NCBI GenBank assembly: GCA_964401935.1
Contig: CAYOAL010000028.1
Location: forward strand, 1 to 64,000
Direction: 5' to 3'
Source of the DNA: JAPYTK01 sp964401935
Lineage (GTDB): Bacteria > Myxococcota_A > Polyangia > Polyangiales > Polyangiaceae
Length of the DNA stretch: 64,000 bases
The translations under genes and the position numbers were made by a program. This document shows, in pieces, positions 42,102 to 50,595 of the stretch. Each line of letters opens with the position of its first letter. Within the stretch, counting starts at the first letter, position 1. The notes beneath the pieces are model-generated. The model was given only the letters and a program-made list of their open reading frames with translations. It did not search any database and was not told the DNA's origin.

Positions 42102-43888
42102 CACGCTTGCATCTCCGTTGGTTTCACGCCGCCTGCCGCGTCGGCGTAGCGGGCGGCCGTCGACACGACCAGCCGGCGCGTCTTGCGCGGCTCGAGGAGC
42201 CAGGTCACGAAGCCGACGCCGGCGACCAGGCCGCCCACCGCCACCACCGCCTGGCTGATGTCGCACAAGAGGTCGACGATCCCGCCGAGCACGGGACCGC
42301 CCGCGTCGATGGCGAGGAGCACGAGCCCGGTGAGCATGATGTTCGCGAGCGAGAGGGGGAGCAGCTTCGTCCAGCCCAGCTTCATGAGCTGGTCGTAGCG
42401 GAAGCGGGGCAGCGTCCAGCGCACGAACACGTGGAGCCAGAGGAAGAAGACGGTCTTGCCGAAGAACGCGAGCACCTGCAGCGTGGTCACCGCCATGTGC
42501 GACATCTTCAGCTCGTAGAGCACGTTCTGACCGAACGCCACGTGGATGCCGTCGGCGTGGAGGAACGGCAGGTGGTAGCCCCCGAAGAACAGCGTCACCA
42601 TGAGGGCGCTCGAGAAGATGAACTCGATGTACTCGCCCATGAAGAAGAGTCCGAATTTCATCCCCGAGTACTCGAGGAAGTAGCCGGCCACGATCTCGCT
42701 CTCGCCCTCTGGTTGGTCGAAGGGGACGCGCTTGGTCTCCGCCACCACCGCCGCGAAGAACAGGAAGAAGGCGAGCGGCTGGGCGAAGATGCCCCAGGTG
42801 TTCTCCCCCTGCCAGTCTACGATCTTGGTCATGTGCACGCTGCTCGTCACCATCAGCATGCCGGTGATGGCGAGGCCCATCGCGACCTCGTAGCTCACCA
42901 TCTGGCTCGCGGCGCGGAGGCCACCGAGGAGGGCGAACTTGTTGTCGCTGGCCCAGCCGGCGAGGGCAGCACCGATGATGCCGGTGCCCGCGATGGCGAA
43001 GACGTAGAGCAGGCCCACGTTGAGGTCGGCCACCTGAAGCTGCACTGCGAGCTCACCGGCCGCGCACTGGCCGCTCCTCCCCACCAGCTCGGTGACGTGG
43101 GTGAGGTCGCCGAAGCCGAGGGCGCCGTCCTTGTCCATGTCGCGGAAACACACCGTGCCCCCGAAGGGGATCACCGCGCAGGTGACCATCGCCGGGAACA
43201 CCGCGATGAGGGGGGCGATCTCGAACAGGAGGCGGTCGGCCTTCTTGGGGCGAAGATCCTCTTTCCAGATGAGCTTGAGCACGTCGGCCACCGAGTGCAG
43301 CGTGCCCGCGAGGCGCACCGCGGTCGTGCCGTCGGGCAGCTTGGCCGCCCAGTAGAAGCCGGCCGACATGATGGCGACCGCGGCGAGCTCGCCGGCGAGG
43401 CCGGGGCCCCACTGGATGCCCTGCGACCGGTAGAACGACTCCGGGATCGACCGAACCAACGGCAGCGCGAGCAGGTGGAGGGCGAGGCCGCCATAGAAAT
43501 ACGTCTTCGGTTCCACCCCCGCCACGAGCTCGTCGATGGCGTTCTCGGCGCCGTTGCGACGGACGTGGGCGCTGAGCAGCATGAGCGTGAACCAGCTCAC
43601 GAGGATGGCGATCTCCACCCCGGTGGTGATGCGTGCCAGCTCCACCCCGGGCGCTGGATGCCAGAAGAAGTAGCCGAACGGCGCAGCCACGAGCACCGAT
43701 ACGATGAAGATCACCGCGCGCAGCGCGTGGGAGGGCACGTGCGCCACCGCCCGATTGGGGCCGACGCGGTCCTGGACCATCGCGCTCTGCCGACGGTCGA
43801 GCCAGATGGTGATCGCCGCCATGTTCAGCAGAAAGCCGAAGATGACGACGATCTTGAGGATGATGACGACGACTTCAGCAAACGTCAT
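42101..43888 (-). CDS. nuoH: NADH-quinone oxidoreductase subunit H with large insertions
   Basis: Membrane subunit of 595 aa; typical NuoH is about 320-420. Family signatures are present: 'DRVGPNRA', 'ADVLKLIWKEDLRPKKADR', 'ADLNVGLLYVFA', 'GWASDNKFALLGGLRAASQMVSYE', 'FDQPEGESEIVAGYFLEYSGMKF' and 'LPRFRYDQLMKLGW'. About 150 extra residues with several hydrophobic helices (about 47-195) separate GPNRA from the segment that normally follows within a few residues. A second insertion (about 245-280) carries the EF-hand-like loop DMDKDGALGFGDL. A hydrophobic C-terminal extension of about 70 residues follows the usual end. Start overlaps nuoG (ATGA). NuoH helps form the quinone site and the first proton path. 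Confidence 0.93.
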   Translation of the reverse strand: MTFAEVVVIILKIVVIFGFLLNMAAITIWLDRRQSAMVQDRVGPNRAVAHVPSHALRAVIFIVSVLVAAPFGYFFWHPAPGVELARITTGVEIAILVSWFTLMLLSAHVRRNGAENAIDELVAGVEPKTYFYGGLALHLLALPLVRSIPESFYRSQGIQWGPGLAGELAAVAIMSAGFYWAAKLPDGTTAVRLAGTLHSVADVLKLIWKEDLRPKKADRLLFEIAPLIAVFPAMVTCAVIPFGGTVCFRDMDKDGALGFGDLTHVTELVGRSGQCAAGELAVQLQVADLNVGLLYVFAIAGTGIIGAALAGWASDNKFALLGGLRAASQMVSYEVAMGLAITGMLMVTSSVHMTKIVDWQGENTWGIFAQPLAFFLFFAAVVAETKRVPFDQPEGESEIVAGYFLEYSGMKFGLFFMGEYIEFIFSSALMVTLFFGGYHLPFLHADGIHVAFGQNVLYELKMSHMAVTTLQVLAFFGKTVFFLWLHVFVRWTLPRFRYDQLMKLGWTKLLPLSLANIMLTGLVLLAIDAGGPVLGGIVDLLCDISQAVVAVGGLVAGVGFVTWLLEPRKTRRLVVSTAARYADAAGGVKPTEMQA

Positions 43889-45534
43889 GCTCGTGCCTCC
43901 GCGTCGGAGCTCGCCTCGTCGGCGTCACCAGCCCGCGCTGCGGGCTGCGTGCGTTCGAGCATGGCCTGCTCCAGGTCGGCCCGGCTCTTGATGTCGATCG
44001 CGTAGCCGAGCTCACGGCCGAGGGCGATGGCGAGCTGCCAGGCGGGGTAGGCGTCGCCGAGGGGCTCGAGCACCGCGTCGGTGGTTTGGGCGATACCGTC
44101 TTCGTTCACGTAGGTGCCGCGCGCCTCCGCCCAGCTGCACGCGGGGAGCGCGATGTGGGCTGCGTGCGAGAGGGCGCCTTCGTGGCTCACGATCGCCACG
44201 TAGCCTTTCACCCGCGACAGCTCGTCCTTGGCGCGGGCGGGATCGGCGTCGATGTCCGAGCCGAGGCTGATCACCCAGCGGAAGCGGTCGGCGGCGAGGC
44301 CATCGAGCAGCTCCACGAAGGGGCGCGGAGCGTCGAGCGCGAGCATCTGCGTGACGCGCTCCACCCCGCGCGTGTTGCTGTTCTTGTCTGCCCGCATGAG
44401 CACGTCGTCCCCCACGCCGTCTGCTCGACGGGCGAGGAAGAAGTGCGTCGCGCCGAGGTACAGCTTGGCGAGCAGAGCGAGCGCGAAGTTGTCTTCTACC
44501 GAGTGGCGCGCGGACAGCACGATGGCCAGCGCGCCCGGGTCTTTCGCGTGTCCCGCGAGCTGCTTGGCCGCGGCCGCGAGCGCCTCGGTGACGTTTGCGT
44601 CTTCGTGGCCGACGTGGGCGGTGGCGAGCCGCCCCTCGTAGGCCTCCGGATACGAGAGCATGCCGTCGTCACACATCCAGTAGCCGTTCACCTGCTCGTT
44701 GTCTCGGGGCCGGTAGCGATACGGCTTGTTGTCGCGCGGATCGTAGTCGAGAAACGCGCTGCAACCCTTGGCGCATCCCTGACAGACGCTGCGGCCCGCG
44801 CGGAGGAACCACACCCGCGCCTTGAACCGAAAGTGGCTGGAGGTGAGGGCGCCCACCGGACACACGTGCTCGGTCATCAGCGAGTAGTTGTGGTCGAGCT
44901 CCCGGCCATGGGCGAGCGTGATCTCGTTGCGGTTGCCGCGCTCCCGCATGTCGAGCACCGGATCCTTGGCCACCTCTTCGCACACGCGGATGCAGCGCGT
45001 GCACATGATGCAGCGCTCCGCGTCGTAGACGATGGTCTCGCCGAAGACGACCCCCTTGGGCTTGTGCACCGGCTCCTCGAGCATCCGCTTCTTCTTTCGC
45101 TGGTGCTCGAGCCAGTAGTCCTGCAGATCGCACTCGCCGGCTTGGTCGCAGATCGGACAGTCGACGGGGTGGTTGAGCAACAAGAGCTCCTGCACCGCCG
45201 ACCGCGCCTCTTTGACGTCTTCGCTGGTCTCGCTCATCACGACCAGCCCGTCGGCGCACTGCATCTGGCACGCGGGAAACAGCTTCGGTTTCCGTGCCAC
45301 CACGTAGTCGCCCTTTTCGGCGTCCCAGGCGAGGATGTCGAGCATCATGGCTGGTCGCCCGGGAGGAGGTGCCACCTCGACCAAGCACATCCGGCAGTTG
45401 GCGGGGGCGCTCAGGCCCGGGTGCCAGCAGTAGTGCGGGATGTCGATGCCTGCCTTGTAGGCGGCCTTGATGATCGTATCCCCCTTGTGGAAGGGGATCT
45501 TTCGGTCATCGATCGTGATCGTGCCGTCTGCCAT
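43885..45534 (-). CDS. nuoG: NADH-quinone oxidoreductase subunit G
   Basis: Iron-sulfur subunit of 549 aa (E. coli about 900; many others about 700-800), so the molybdopterin-like C-terminal part is shortened. The [2Fe-2S] site is 'CWHPGLSAPANCRMC' with a further C in 'CQMQC'. N5 ligands are in 'HPVDCPICDQAGEC', N4 in 'CIMCTRC' with 'CPVGAL', and an N7-type set 'CQGCAKGC' pairs with the C of 'GYWMCDDG'. ATG at 45534 begins immediately before the [2Fe-2S] fold. Separated from nuoD by 91 bp; nuoE and nuoF, normally between D and G, are absent. Confidence 0.95.
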   Translation of the reverse strand: MADGTITIDDRKIPFHKGDTIIKAAYKAGIDIPHYCWHPGLSAPANCRMCLVEVAPPPGRPAMMLDILAWDAEKGDYVVARKPKLFPACQMQCADGLVVMSETSEDVKEARSAVQELLLLNHPVDCPICDQAGECDLQDYWLEHQRKKKRMLEEPVHKPKGVVFGETIVYDAERCIMCTRCIRVCEEVAKDPVLDMRERGNRNEITLAHGRELDHNYSLMTEHVCPVGALTSSHFRFKARVWFLRAGRSVCQGCAKGCSAFLDYDPRDNKPYRYRPRDNEQVNGYWMCDDGMLSYPEAYEGRLATAHVGHEDANVTEALAAAAKQLAGHAKDPGALAIVLSARHSVEDNFALALLAKLYLGATHFFLARRADGVGDDVLMRADKNSNTRGVERVTQMLALDAPRPFVELLDGLAADRFRWVISLGSDIDADPARAKDELSRVKGYVAIVSHEGALSHAAHIALPACSWAEARGTYVNEDGIAQTTDAVLEPLGDAYPAWQLAIALGRELGYAIDIKSRADLEQAMLERTQPAARAGDADEASSDAEARA

Positions 45535-45625
45535 GTCGTCGTTCCTCGTCGCCGCTCGTCCGCGCGTCCGCCGTCCGACCGTCGGGGCATCGCCGCCGCG
45601 GCCAGCTCGTCGGGGCGTCAGCTCG

Positions 45626-46840
45626 TCAGTGGTCGCACTCTCCGCCAATCATGTTCATCGAGCCGAAGGTGGGCACCACGTCTGGGAGCATCGCCCCCGT
45701 GATCAGCTGGCCGAGGCCGGCGGTGCCAGCGAAACAGGGCGGGCGGATGCGCACCCGGTAGGGCGTGCCGCTGCCGTCGGACACCAGATAGAAGCCGAGC
45801 TCGCCGTTGCCTGCCTCGGTGTAGGAATAACACTCGCCGGCGGGCACCTTGATGCCCTCCATGATGATCTTGAAGTGCTGAATGGTGCCCTCGATGGTGT
45901 TGTACACCTCGTCCTTCGGGGGCAAGACGATGCGCGGATCGTCTACGTTGATCGGGCCGTGGTCGGCCATCATGTCGAGGGCCTGGTAGATGATCCGGGC
46001 GCTCTCGCGCATCTCGGCCTGGCGGCACATGAACCGGTCGTAGTTGTCGCCGGTGGTGCCCACCGGAACGTCGAACTCGTACTGGTCGTAGGTGAGGTAG
46101 GGGTGCACCTTGCGGACGTCGTAAGGGACGCCCGTGGAGCGCAGGGTGGGGCCGGTCCAGCCGAGCGCGATCGCGTCCTCGCGCCCCATCACCCCGATCC
46201 CCTCGAGCCGGTCGAGGAAGATGCGATTCTTGACGAGGAGCTTCTCCCCGTCTTCGATGAGGGCGAGGGCGGCGGGGAGGGCGTCGCGCACCATCTCCTT
46301 GAACGCGTCGGTGGGGGGGTGCGCCATGCCGCCCACGCGGCCGAAGCTGTGGGTGACGCGGGCGCCGGTCTCCTCTTCGAAGATGTCCCAGATGATCTCG
46401 CGCGCCTTCGTGAAATAGAGGAACGGGGTGAACGCGCCGAGCTCCATGGCCATCGCGCCCGAGCACACGATGTGGTCGCAGATGCGAGCGAGCTCGCCGA
46501 GGGCCACGCGATAGTGCTGGCAGCGCTCCGGCACCGTCACGCCGAGCATCTTCTCCACCGCGAGCGCGAAGGCTACGTTGTTGAGGAGGGGCGAGGCGTA
46601 GTTCAGGCGATCGACGTAGGGGAAGCACTGCGTCCAGTTGCCCCGCTCACACATCTTCTCGAAGCCACGGTGCAAGAAGCCGATCTGCACGTCGGCCTTG
46701 GTGATGGTCTCGCCGGACAGCTCCACCACGATGCGCACGGTGCCGTGCATGGCCGGGTGGGAAGGGCCCAGGTTGAGCAGCATCGGATCGGTGGGGAGCT
46801 CCAGCTCCCCCTCGCCCAGCTCGAGGTCCAACGGTTCCAT
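45626..46840 (-). CDS. nuoD: NADH-quinone oxidoreductase subunit D
   Basis: 49-kDa-type subunit of 404 aa forming the quinone-binding chamber. Family motifs: 'LNLGPSHPAMHGTVR', 'IGFLHRGFEKMCE', 'YVDRLNYASPLLNNVAFALAVEKM' and the C-terminal 'IGGECDH'. The His of 'SHPAMHG' and the Tyr of 'DRLNY' are conserved. Start ATG overlaps the nuoC stop by one base, giving translational coupling. Confidence 0.97.
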   Translation of the reverse strand: MEPLDLELGEGELELPTDPMLLNLGPSHPAMHGTVRIVVELSGETITKADVQIGFLHRGFEKMCERGNWTQCFPYVDRLNYASPLLNNVAFALAVEKMLGVTVPERCQHYRVALGELARICDHIVCSGAMAMELGAFTPFLYFTKAREIIWDIFEEETGARVTHSFGRVGGMAHPPTDAFKEMVRDALPAALALIEDGEKLLVKNRIFLDRLEGIGVMGREDAIALGWTGPTLRSTGVPYDVRKVHPYLTYDQYEFDVPVGTTGDNYDRFMCRQAEMRESARIIYQALDMMADHGPINVDDPRIVLPPKDEVYNTIEGTIQHFKIIMEGIKVPAGECYSYTEAGNGELGFYLVSDGSGTPYRVRIRPPCFAGTAGLGQLITGAMLPDVVPTFGSMNMIGGECDH

Positions 46841-47448
46841 CAGCCGTCCTCCTCGAAGCCGAGCAGGTTGCGCTCGTCGTGCCGATGGTCGTGGGTCTGG
46901 CGCCCCCAGGGCATGCCCATGTGCTCCCCGAACGGCGGGAGCTTCTCGTTGTTCAGGCCCTCTCGATAGGGGATGAGGGGCTGCGCCTTCTGCGCCGGGT
47001 AGTCTTTGCGCAGCGGGTACCCGACGAACTCCTCGTACATGAGGATTCGGCGCAGATCGGGGTGCCCCTCGAACTCGACGCCGAACATGTCGTAGCACTC
47101 GCGCTCGAACCAGTTGGCGCCCCGCCACACGCTCACGAGCGAGTCGATCTTGGGGTTCGCTTCGCCCTCTGCGTCGATGCGCGCCTTGAGCCGGACGCGA
47201 TGGAGCTTCTCCGTGGAACGCAAGTGCAGCACCACCTCGTAGCGGGGGGTCCTCCGGTTCAGGTAGTCGACGGCGGTCAGATCGATGAAGTGATCCATCG
47301 CGCAGCGCTCGTCGTCGCGCAGGAAGGTGGCGACCTCCAGCCACCGGTCCGGGGCCACGACGGCGGTGTCGTCTCCGAACTGGCTGTGGGTCTCGAGGAT
47401 GGCGTCGCCGAAGCGGCGCGCGAGGCGTTCAAGTAGCTTCTGACTCAA
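46840..47448 (-). CDS. nuoC: NADH-quinone oxidoreductase subunit C
   Basis: 30-kDa-type subunit of 202 aa, separate from NuoD (not fused as in E. coli). Signature 'ERECYDMFGVEFEGHPDLRRILMYEE' followed by 'PLRKDYP'. TTG start: no ATG/GTG gives a complete fold, and no clear Shine-Dalgarno is present, so initiation may depend on coupling with nuoB 26 nt upstream. Scaffold subunit contacting NuoB and NuoD. Confidence 0.95.
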   Translation of the reverse strand: MSQKLLERLARRFGDAILETHSQFGDDTAVVAPDRWLEVATFLRDDERCAMDHFIDLTAVDYLNRRTPRYEVVLHLRSTEKLHRVRLKARIDAEGEANPKIDSLVSVWRGANWFERECYDMFGVEFEGHPDLRRILMYEEFVGYPLRKDYPAQKAQPLIPYREGLNNEKLPPFGEHMGMPWGRQTHDHRHDERNLLGFEEDG

Positions 47449-47474
47449 GGAGCAAGTCTCCCGCTCGTGTGCGT

Positions 47475-48059
47475 TCAGCTCTGCGAGGCGTCGCCGCGGA
47501 CGCTCGACCGCCGGAGGGCGACCAAGCGGTTGGCCTTCTCCACCGGATCCATCCGCGGCTTCACCACCGCGGGGGTGCGATCCCCCCGCGCGATCTTGTC
47601 CTGTAAGAGGAGGAGGCCGTCGATCACCCCCTCGGGACGCGGGGGGCAGCCAGGCACGTAGACGTCGCAGGGGATGATTTTATCGATGCCGGGGAGGGTG
47701 GTGTAGTTGTCGTAGAAGCCCCCGCACGAGGCGCAGGTGCCAAACGCGAGCACGTACTTGGGCTCGGCCATCTGCTCGTACACGTGCTTGAGGATCGGGG
47801 CCTGGCGCTGGCTGATGGTGCCAACCACCCACAACAAGTCGCTCTGGCGCGGCGAGAAGCGCGGCGCCTCCGCGCCGAAGCGAGCCATGTCGAACCGTGG
47901 GCTCGCGAGCGCCATGAACTCCATCGCGCAGCACGCGGTGACGAAGGGATACTGGAACAGCGAGTACTTCTTCGCCCAGTTGAGGAGGTCGTCGAAGCGC
48001 GTCGTCGCGAACCCCGTCTCCGAGCCCTCGAAGGTGTAGGTTCTGGTGCTCTTGCTCAT
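47475..48059 (-). CDS. nuoB: NADH-quinone oxidoreductase subunit B
   Basis: PSST-type subunit of 194 aa holding terminal cluster N2. The four ligands are seen in 'ACCAMEFM' (adjacent Cys pair), 'GTCASCGGFYDN' and 'VPGCPPRPE'. It passes electrons from NuoI to quinone. The ATG overlaps the nuoA stop (ATGA), fixing the start; upstream open frame is antisense-like and not part of the protein. Confidence 0.97.
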   Translation of the reverse strand: MSKSTRTYTFEGSETGFATTRFDDLLNWAKKYSLFQYPFVTACCAMEFMALASPRFDMARFGAEAPRFSPRQSDLLWVVGTISQRQAPILKHVYEQMAEPKYVLAFGTCASCGGFYDNYTTLPGIDKIIPCDVYVPGCPPRPEGVIDGLLLLQDKIARGDRTPAVVKPRMDPVEKANRLVALRRSSVRGDASQS

Positions 48060-48412
48060 TTCTCCCACTCCAGGGCGCCCTTGCGCCAGACGTAGATCAA
48101 CACCACGGCCAGCAAGAGGATGAACGAGCCCATGGTCGCGAGGCCTGTCCATCCCAGCGAGCGGAACTCGACCGCCCACGGGTAGATCATGACAGCCTCG
48201 ATGTCGAAGACGACGAAGAGCAGTGCCGTAAGGTAAAATTTCACGCTGGGGCGCAAGTTACGCGCACCATCCGACGGATTTCCGCACTCGAAGGGTGCGT
48301 CCTTGACGGCACTCGGCGCCTTGGGGCCGAGAAAGGTCGCTGCGGCATACATGCCGCCGCCGACCAACGCGCCCACACCCATCAGGATCAAGACGGGGAG
48401 GTAGTCAGCCAT
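48056..48412 (-). CDS. nuoA: NADH-quinone oxidoreductase subunit A
   Basis: Membrane subunit of 118 aa with three transmembrane helices. The conserved loop 'FECGN' and the stretch 'SVKFYLTALLFVVFDIEAVMIYPWAV' identify it. First gene of the cluster. A perfect -35-like TTGACA (minus strand, 48451-48446) lies about 35 nt upstream of the ATG, but the -10 is poor and the promoter is tentative. Confidence 0.96.
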   Translation of the reverse strand: MADYLPVLILMGVGALVGGGMYAAATFLGPKAPSAVKDAPFECGNPSDGARNLRPSVKFYLTALLFVVFDIEAVMIYPWAVEFRSLGWTGLATMGSFILLLAVVLIYVWRKGALEWEK

Positions 48413-48493
48413 GTTCGCCGGGGGTGTCACACGGGGTCTCGGGCGTGTCAAACCCCCCGAGCCGCGCCCGCGAGCTTCAGGCTGAACGAACGT

Positions 48494-50443
48494 TCATGGG
48501 CTCGCCGCGGGCGCCGCGATCGTGAAGGTGGCGTGGGGCGCGTGGGCGGCGAAGCCGGCTGGTGGCTCGAGGTCCCAGAGGGCGATCGTCACGCAGGCGG
48601 GGGCGCCTCCGCCGGTGACGCTCACGTCGACGATTTCGTCGCGCGTCGTCTCCACCACCACCTCGACCGGGGGCGCGCCACCACACTGCGCGACGGCGTC
48701 GTTCAGCTGCTCTTCGAGCCACAGCTGCGAATGTTCGACCGAGAAGGGAGGCCCCCGATGGATCCCCCCACCGCCGAAGGCACCCCCACAGCGGCTGCTC
48801 CACCCGATGTTGCCGAGGCCGATGCTCCTGTGCCCCGAGCGCCGGCCGGGAGAGGTCGCCACGAAGCTCGTCTCCTTCGAGAGCACCCCGGCCTCGAGGG
48901 CGAGGCGCCGCACCTCGTCGGCGGTGAGCTCGTCGGCGAGCGGGCTGCCGAGCAGCAAGCCCTTCCAAAGCCGCGTCTCCTGAAGGCTCGGGTTCAGGGT
49001 GACGCGTGTCGGCTTCGCCCACAACACACCGAAGAGGTCGACGCGCGGGTCGGTGTCGGTGGCGAGCGCGATCCCCGAGAGGCCGCTCCCCTCGCGGAGC
49101 GTGGCGCCGATCTCCGACTCGAGGGCCGGCGCCGAGGGCACCGACAGGCGGGCGCGGTGGATCCGCATGGGCCGCACCAGCTCTTCGTAGACCTCGGCGA
49201 AGGTGGTGGGGTCGCTGTCGACGGGCGCCTTCCACACGACGCCGCCGGTCGCCTCCACGTTGGGGGCCCATGGGTGCAGATCGTCGCGCTCGAGGTCGAA
49301 CCGGCCGTCCTCGGGGAGGGCCAGGTGGAGCAGGCCGCCCACGGAGGCGAGGCCGAGCTGCTTGTCGTCGAGCGAAGCGCGGGTGAGCGCGTCGGTGAAC
49401 AAGACGACGCGCTTGGCGGCGTTTTTGGGGGCACCGGCGAGCCGCTGACGAGCGAGCGCGAGCGCGGCGTCGACGTTGCTCCCGTTCTTCCCGTCGAGCG
49501 TGAGCCCGGCGAGCACCGACGACGCGGTCACGCTCGACTCGAACCGTCCGAAGAGGCTCTGCGCGCGGCGGTGGAAGGTGACGAGGTCGACCTTCGCGTC
49601 GGGGACGTGGGACAGGTAGGCGCGTGCGGCGCCGAGCATCCCGGCCCGTTCGCTCTCGGAGAGCGAACGGGAGGCGTCGAGGACGAACACGACGTGCACG
49701 TTCTTGGGTGGCTCGCTCAGCCTCGGGGCCGCTTCGATGCGGTAACGCAGCGCTCGCCGGTCCCCGTCGAGCGCGATGAACGCGAGCGCCCCCGAGAGCG
49801 GGGGGACGTTCTTGGGGACGAGCTCGAGCGCGTAGCCGTCGAGCTCACCGTTCACGAGCTTCGACGCGAGCGGCTCGCCATCCACGAGGACGGTCTCCCC
49901 GCCTTTGGCGACGACGCGCACGCGCGGCCTCAAACCTTGGTCGACGGCGAGCCCCGGATTGTAGAGGCGGTGTGCTCCGTGCTCGTAGGAGAGCGGCACC
50001 GAGACTTGATACTCCACCGTGCGGGAGGTGCCGCCGAGGAAGGGCAAGAGCGTGAGCGCCGGGGCGTTGCCGCTCCACAGCTCCACCAGCACCGCGTCTC
50101 CTCCCTCGGGCCCGGAGCCTTCGAAGGCGGTCTGGGCCGCGTCGCGCGGCAAGAGGAGGGAGGGGCGCCAGCCGCCGCGCGAGCTCTGCGCGCGGAAGCC
50201 GCCGAGCACGCCTTCGGACGACGCGAGCGGCAGCGCGGTGGTGAGCTCGGTGGTGGGCCCATCGTTCTGCCACTTGCGGCGCACGTGGAGCTCGGCGTGA
50301 CCGGGGGAGAGGTGGATGGTGAGGTCGTGACCGACCTCTCGCGGGAGCTCGCTCTCGGGATCGGCGAGCGCCGCGCCGGTCGTGAGGCTCGTCGCCACTC
50401 CCACGAGCGCCCACAGCGCGACGTGTCTGCGCAGGGCTTGCAT
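48494..50443 (-). CDS. Secreted VWA-domain protein (VIT-like N-terminus)
   Basis: Protein of 649 aa with a signal peptide ending TGAALA. The N-terminal part (about 35-200: 'LTIHLSPGHAELHVRRKWQNDG', 'YQVSVPLSYEHGAHRLYNPG') resembles VIT-type domains. A von Willebrand A domain (about 240-420) has the MIDAS motif 'FVLDASRSLS' and a downstream Thr/Asp ('VVLFTDALT'). Near 540 a Gly-rich loop 'CGGAFGGGGIHRG' is unexplained. The protein is exported, with no membrane helix beyond the signal; ligand unknown. Downstream of it, on the same strand, nuoA starts 82 bp away. Confidence 0.75.
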   Translation of the reverse strand: MQALRRHVALWALVGVATSLTTGAALADPESELPREVGHDLTIHLSPGHAELHVRRKWQNDGPTTELTTALPLASSEGVLGGFRAQSSRGGWRPSLLLPRDAAQTAFEGSGPEGGDAVLVELWSGNAPALTLLPFLGGTSRTVEYQVSVPLSYEHGAHRLYNPGLAVDQGLRPRVRVVAKGGETVLVDGEPLASKLVNGELDGYALELVPKNVPPLSGALAFIALDGDRRALRYRIEAAPRLSEPPKNVHVVFVLDASRSLSESERAGMLGAARAYLSHVPDAKVDLVTFHRRAQSLFGRFESSVTASSVLAGLTLDGKNGSNVDAALALARQRLAGAPKNAAKRVVLFTDALTRASLDDKQLGLASVGGLLHLALPEDGRFDLERDDLHPWAPNVEATGGVVWKAPVDSDPTTFAEVYEELVRPMRIHRARLSVPSAPALESEIGATLREGSGLSGIALATDTDPRVDLFGVLWAKPTRVTLNPSLQETRLWKGLLLGSPLADELTADEVRRLALEAGVLSKETSFVATSPGRRSGHRSIGLGNIGWSSRCGGAFGGGGIHRGPPFSVEHSQLWLEEQLNDAVAQCGGAPPVEVVVETTRDEIVDVSVTGGGAPACVTIALWDLEPPAGFAAHAPHATFTIAAPAASP

Positions 50444-50595
50444 GGCAGGTGGGACACGAGGGACGTGGTCAGGTTCCCGCGAAGTCGGGAAAGCGGGTCT
50501 CCAGGGGGCCGGGCTCGAGGCCGCGCTGGAGCCCGCGAGGCGACGACGACAACAATCCGTGGCGCTCGGGCGCCAACCCGCGCACAATAGCCGCC

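Noticed and set aside
42107..45702. Two long + strand frames across nuoG/nuoH/nuoI
   Set aside because: Mirror images of the nuo genes, with repeated His/Glu/Val; no real motif.
48533..50590. 685-codon + strand frame opposite the VWA gene
   Set aside because: Antisense translation of a gene with signal peptide and MIDAS motif.
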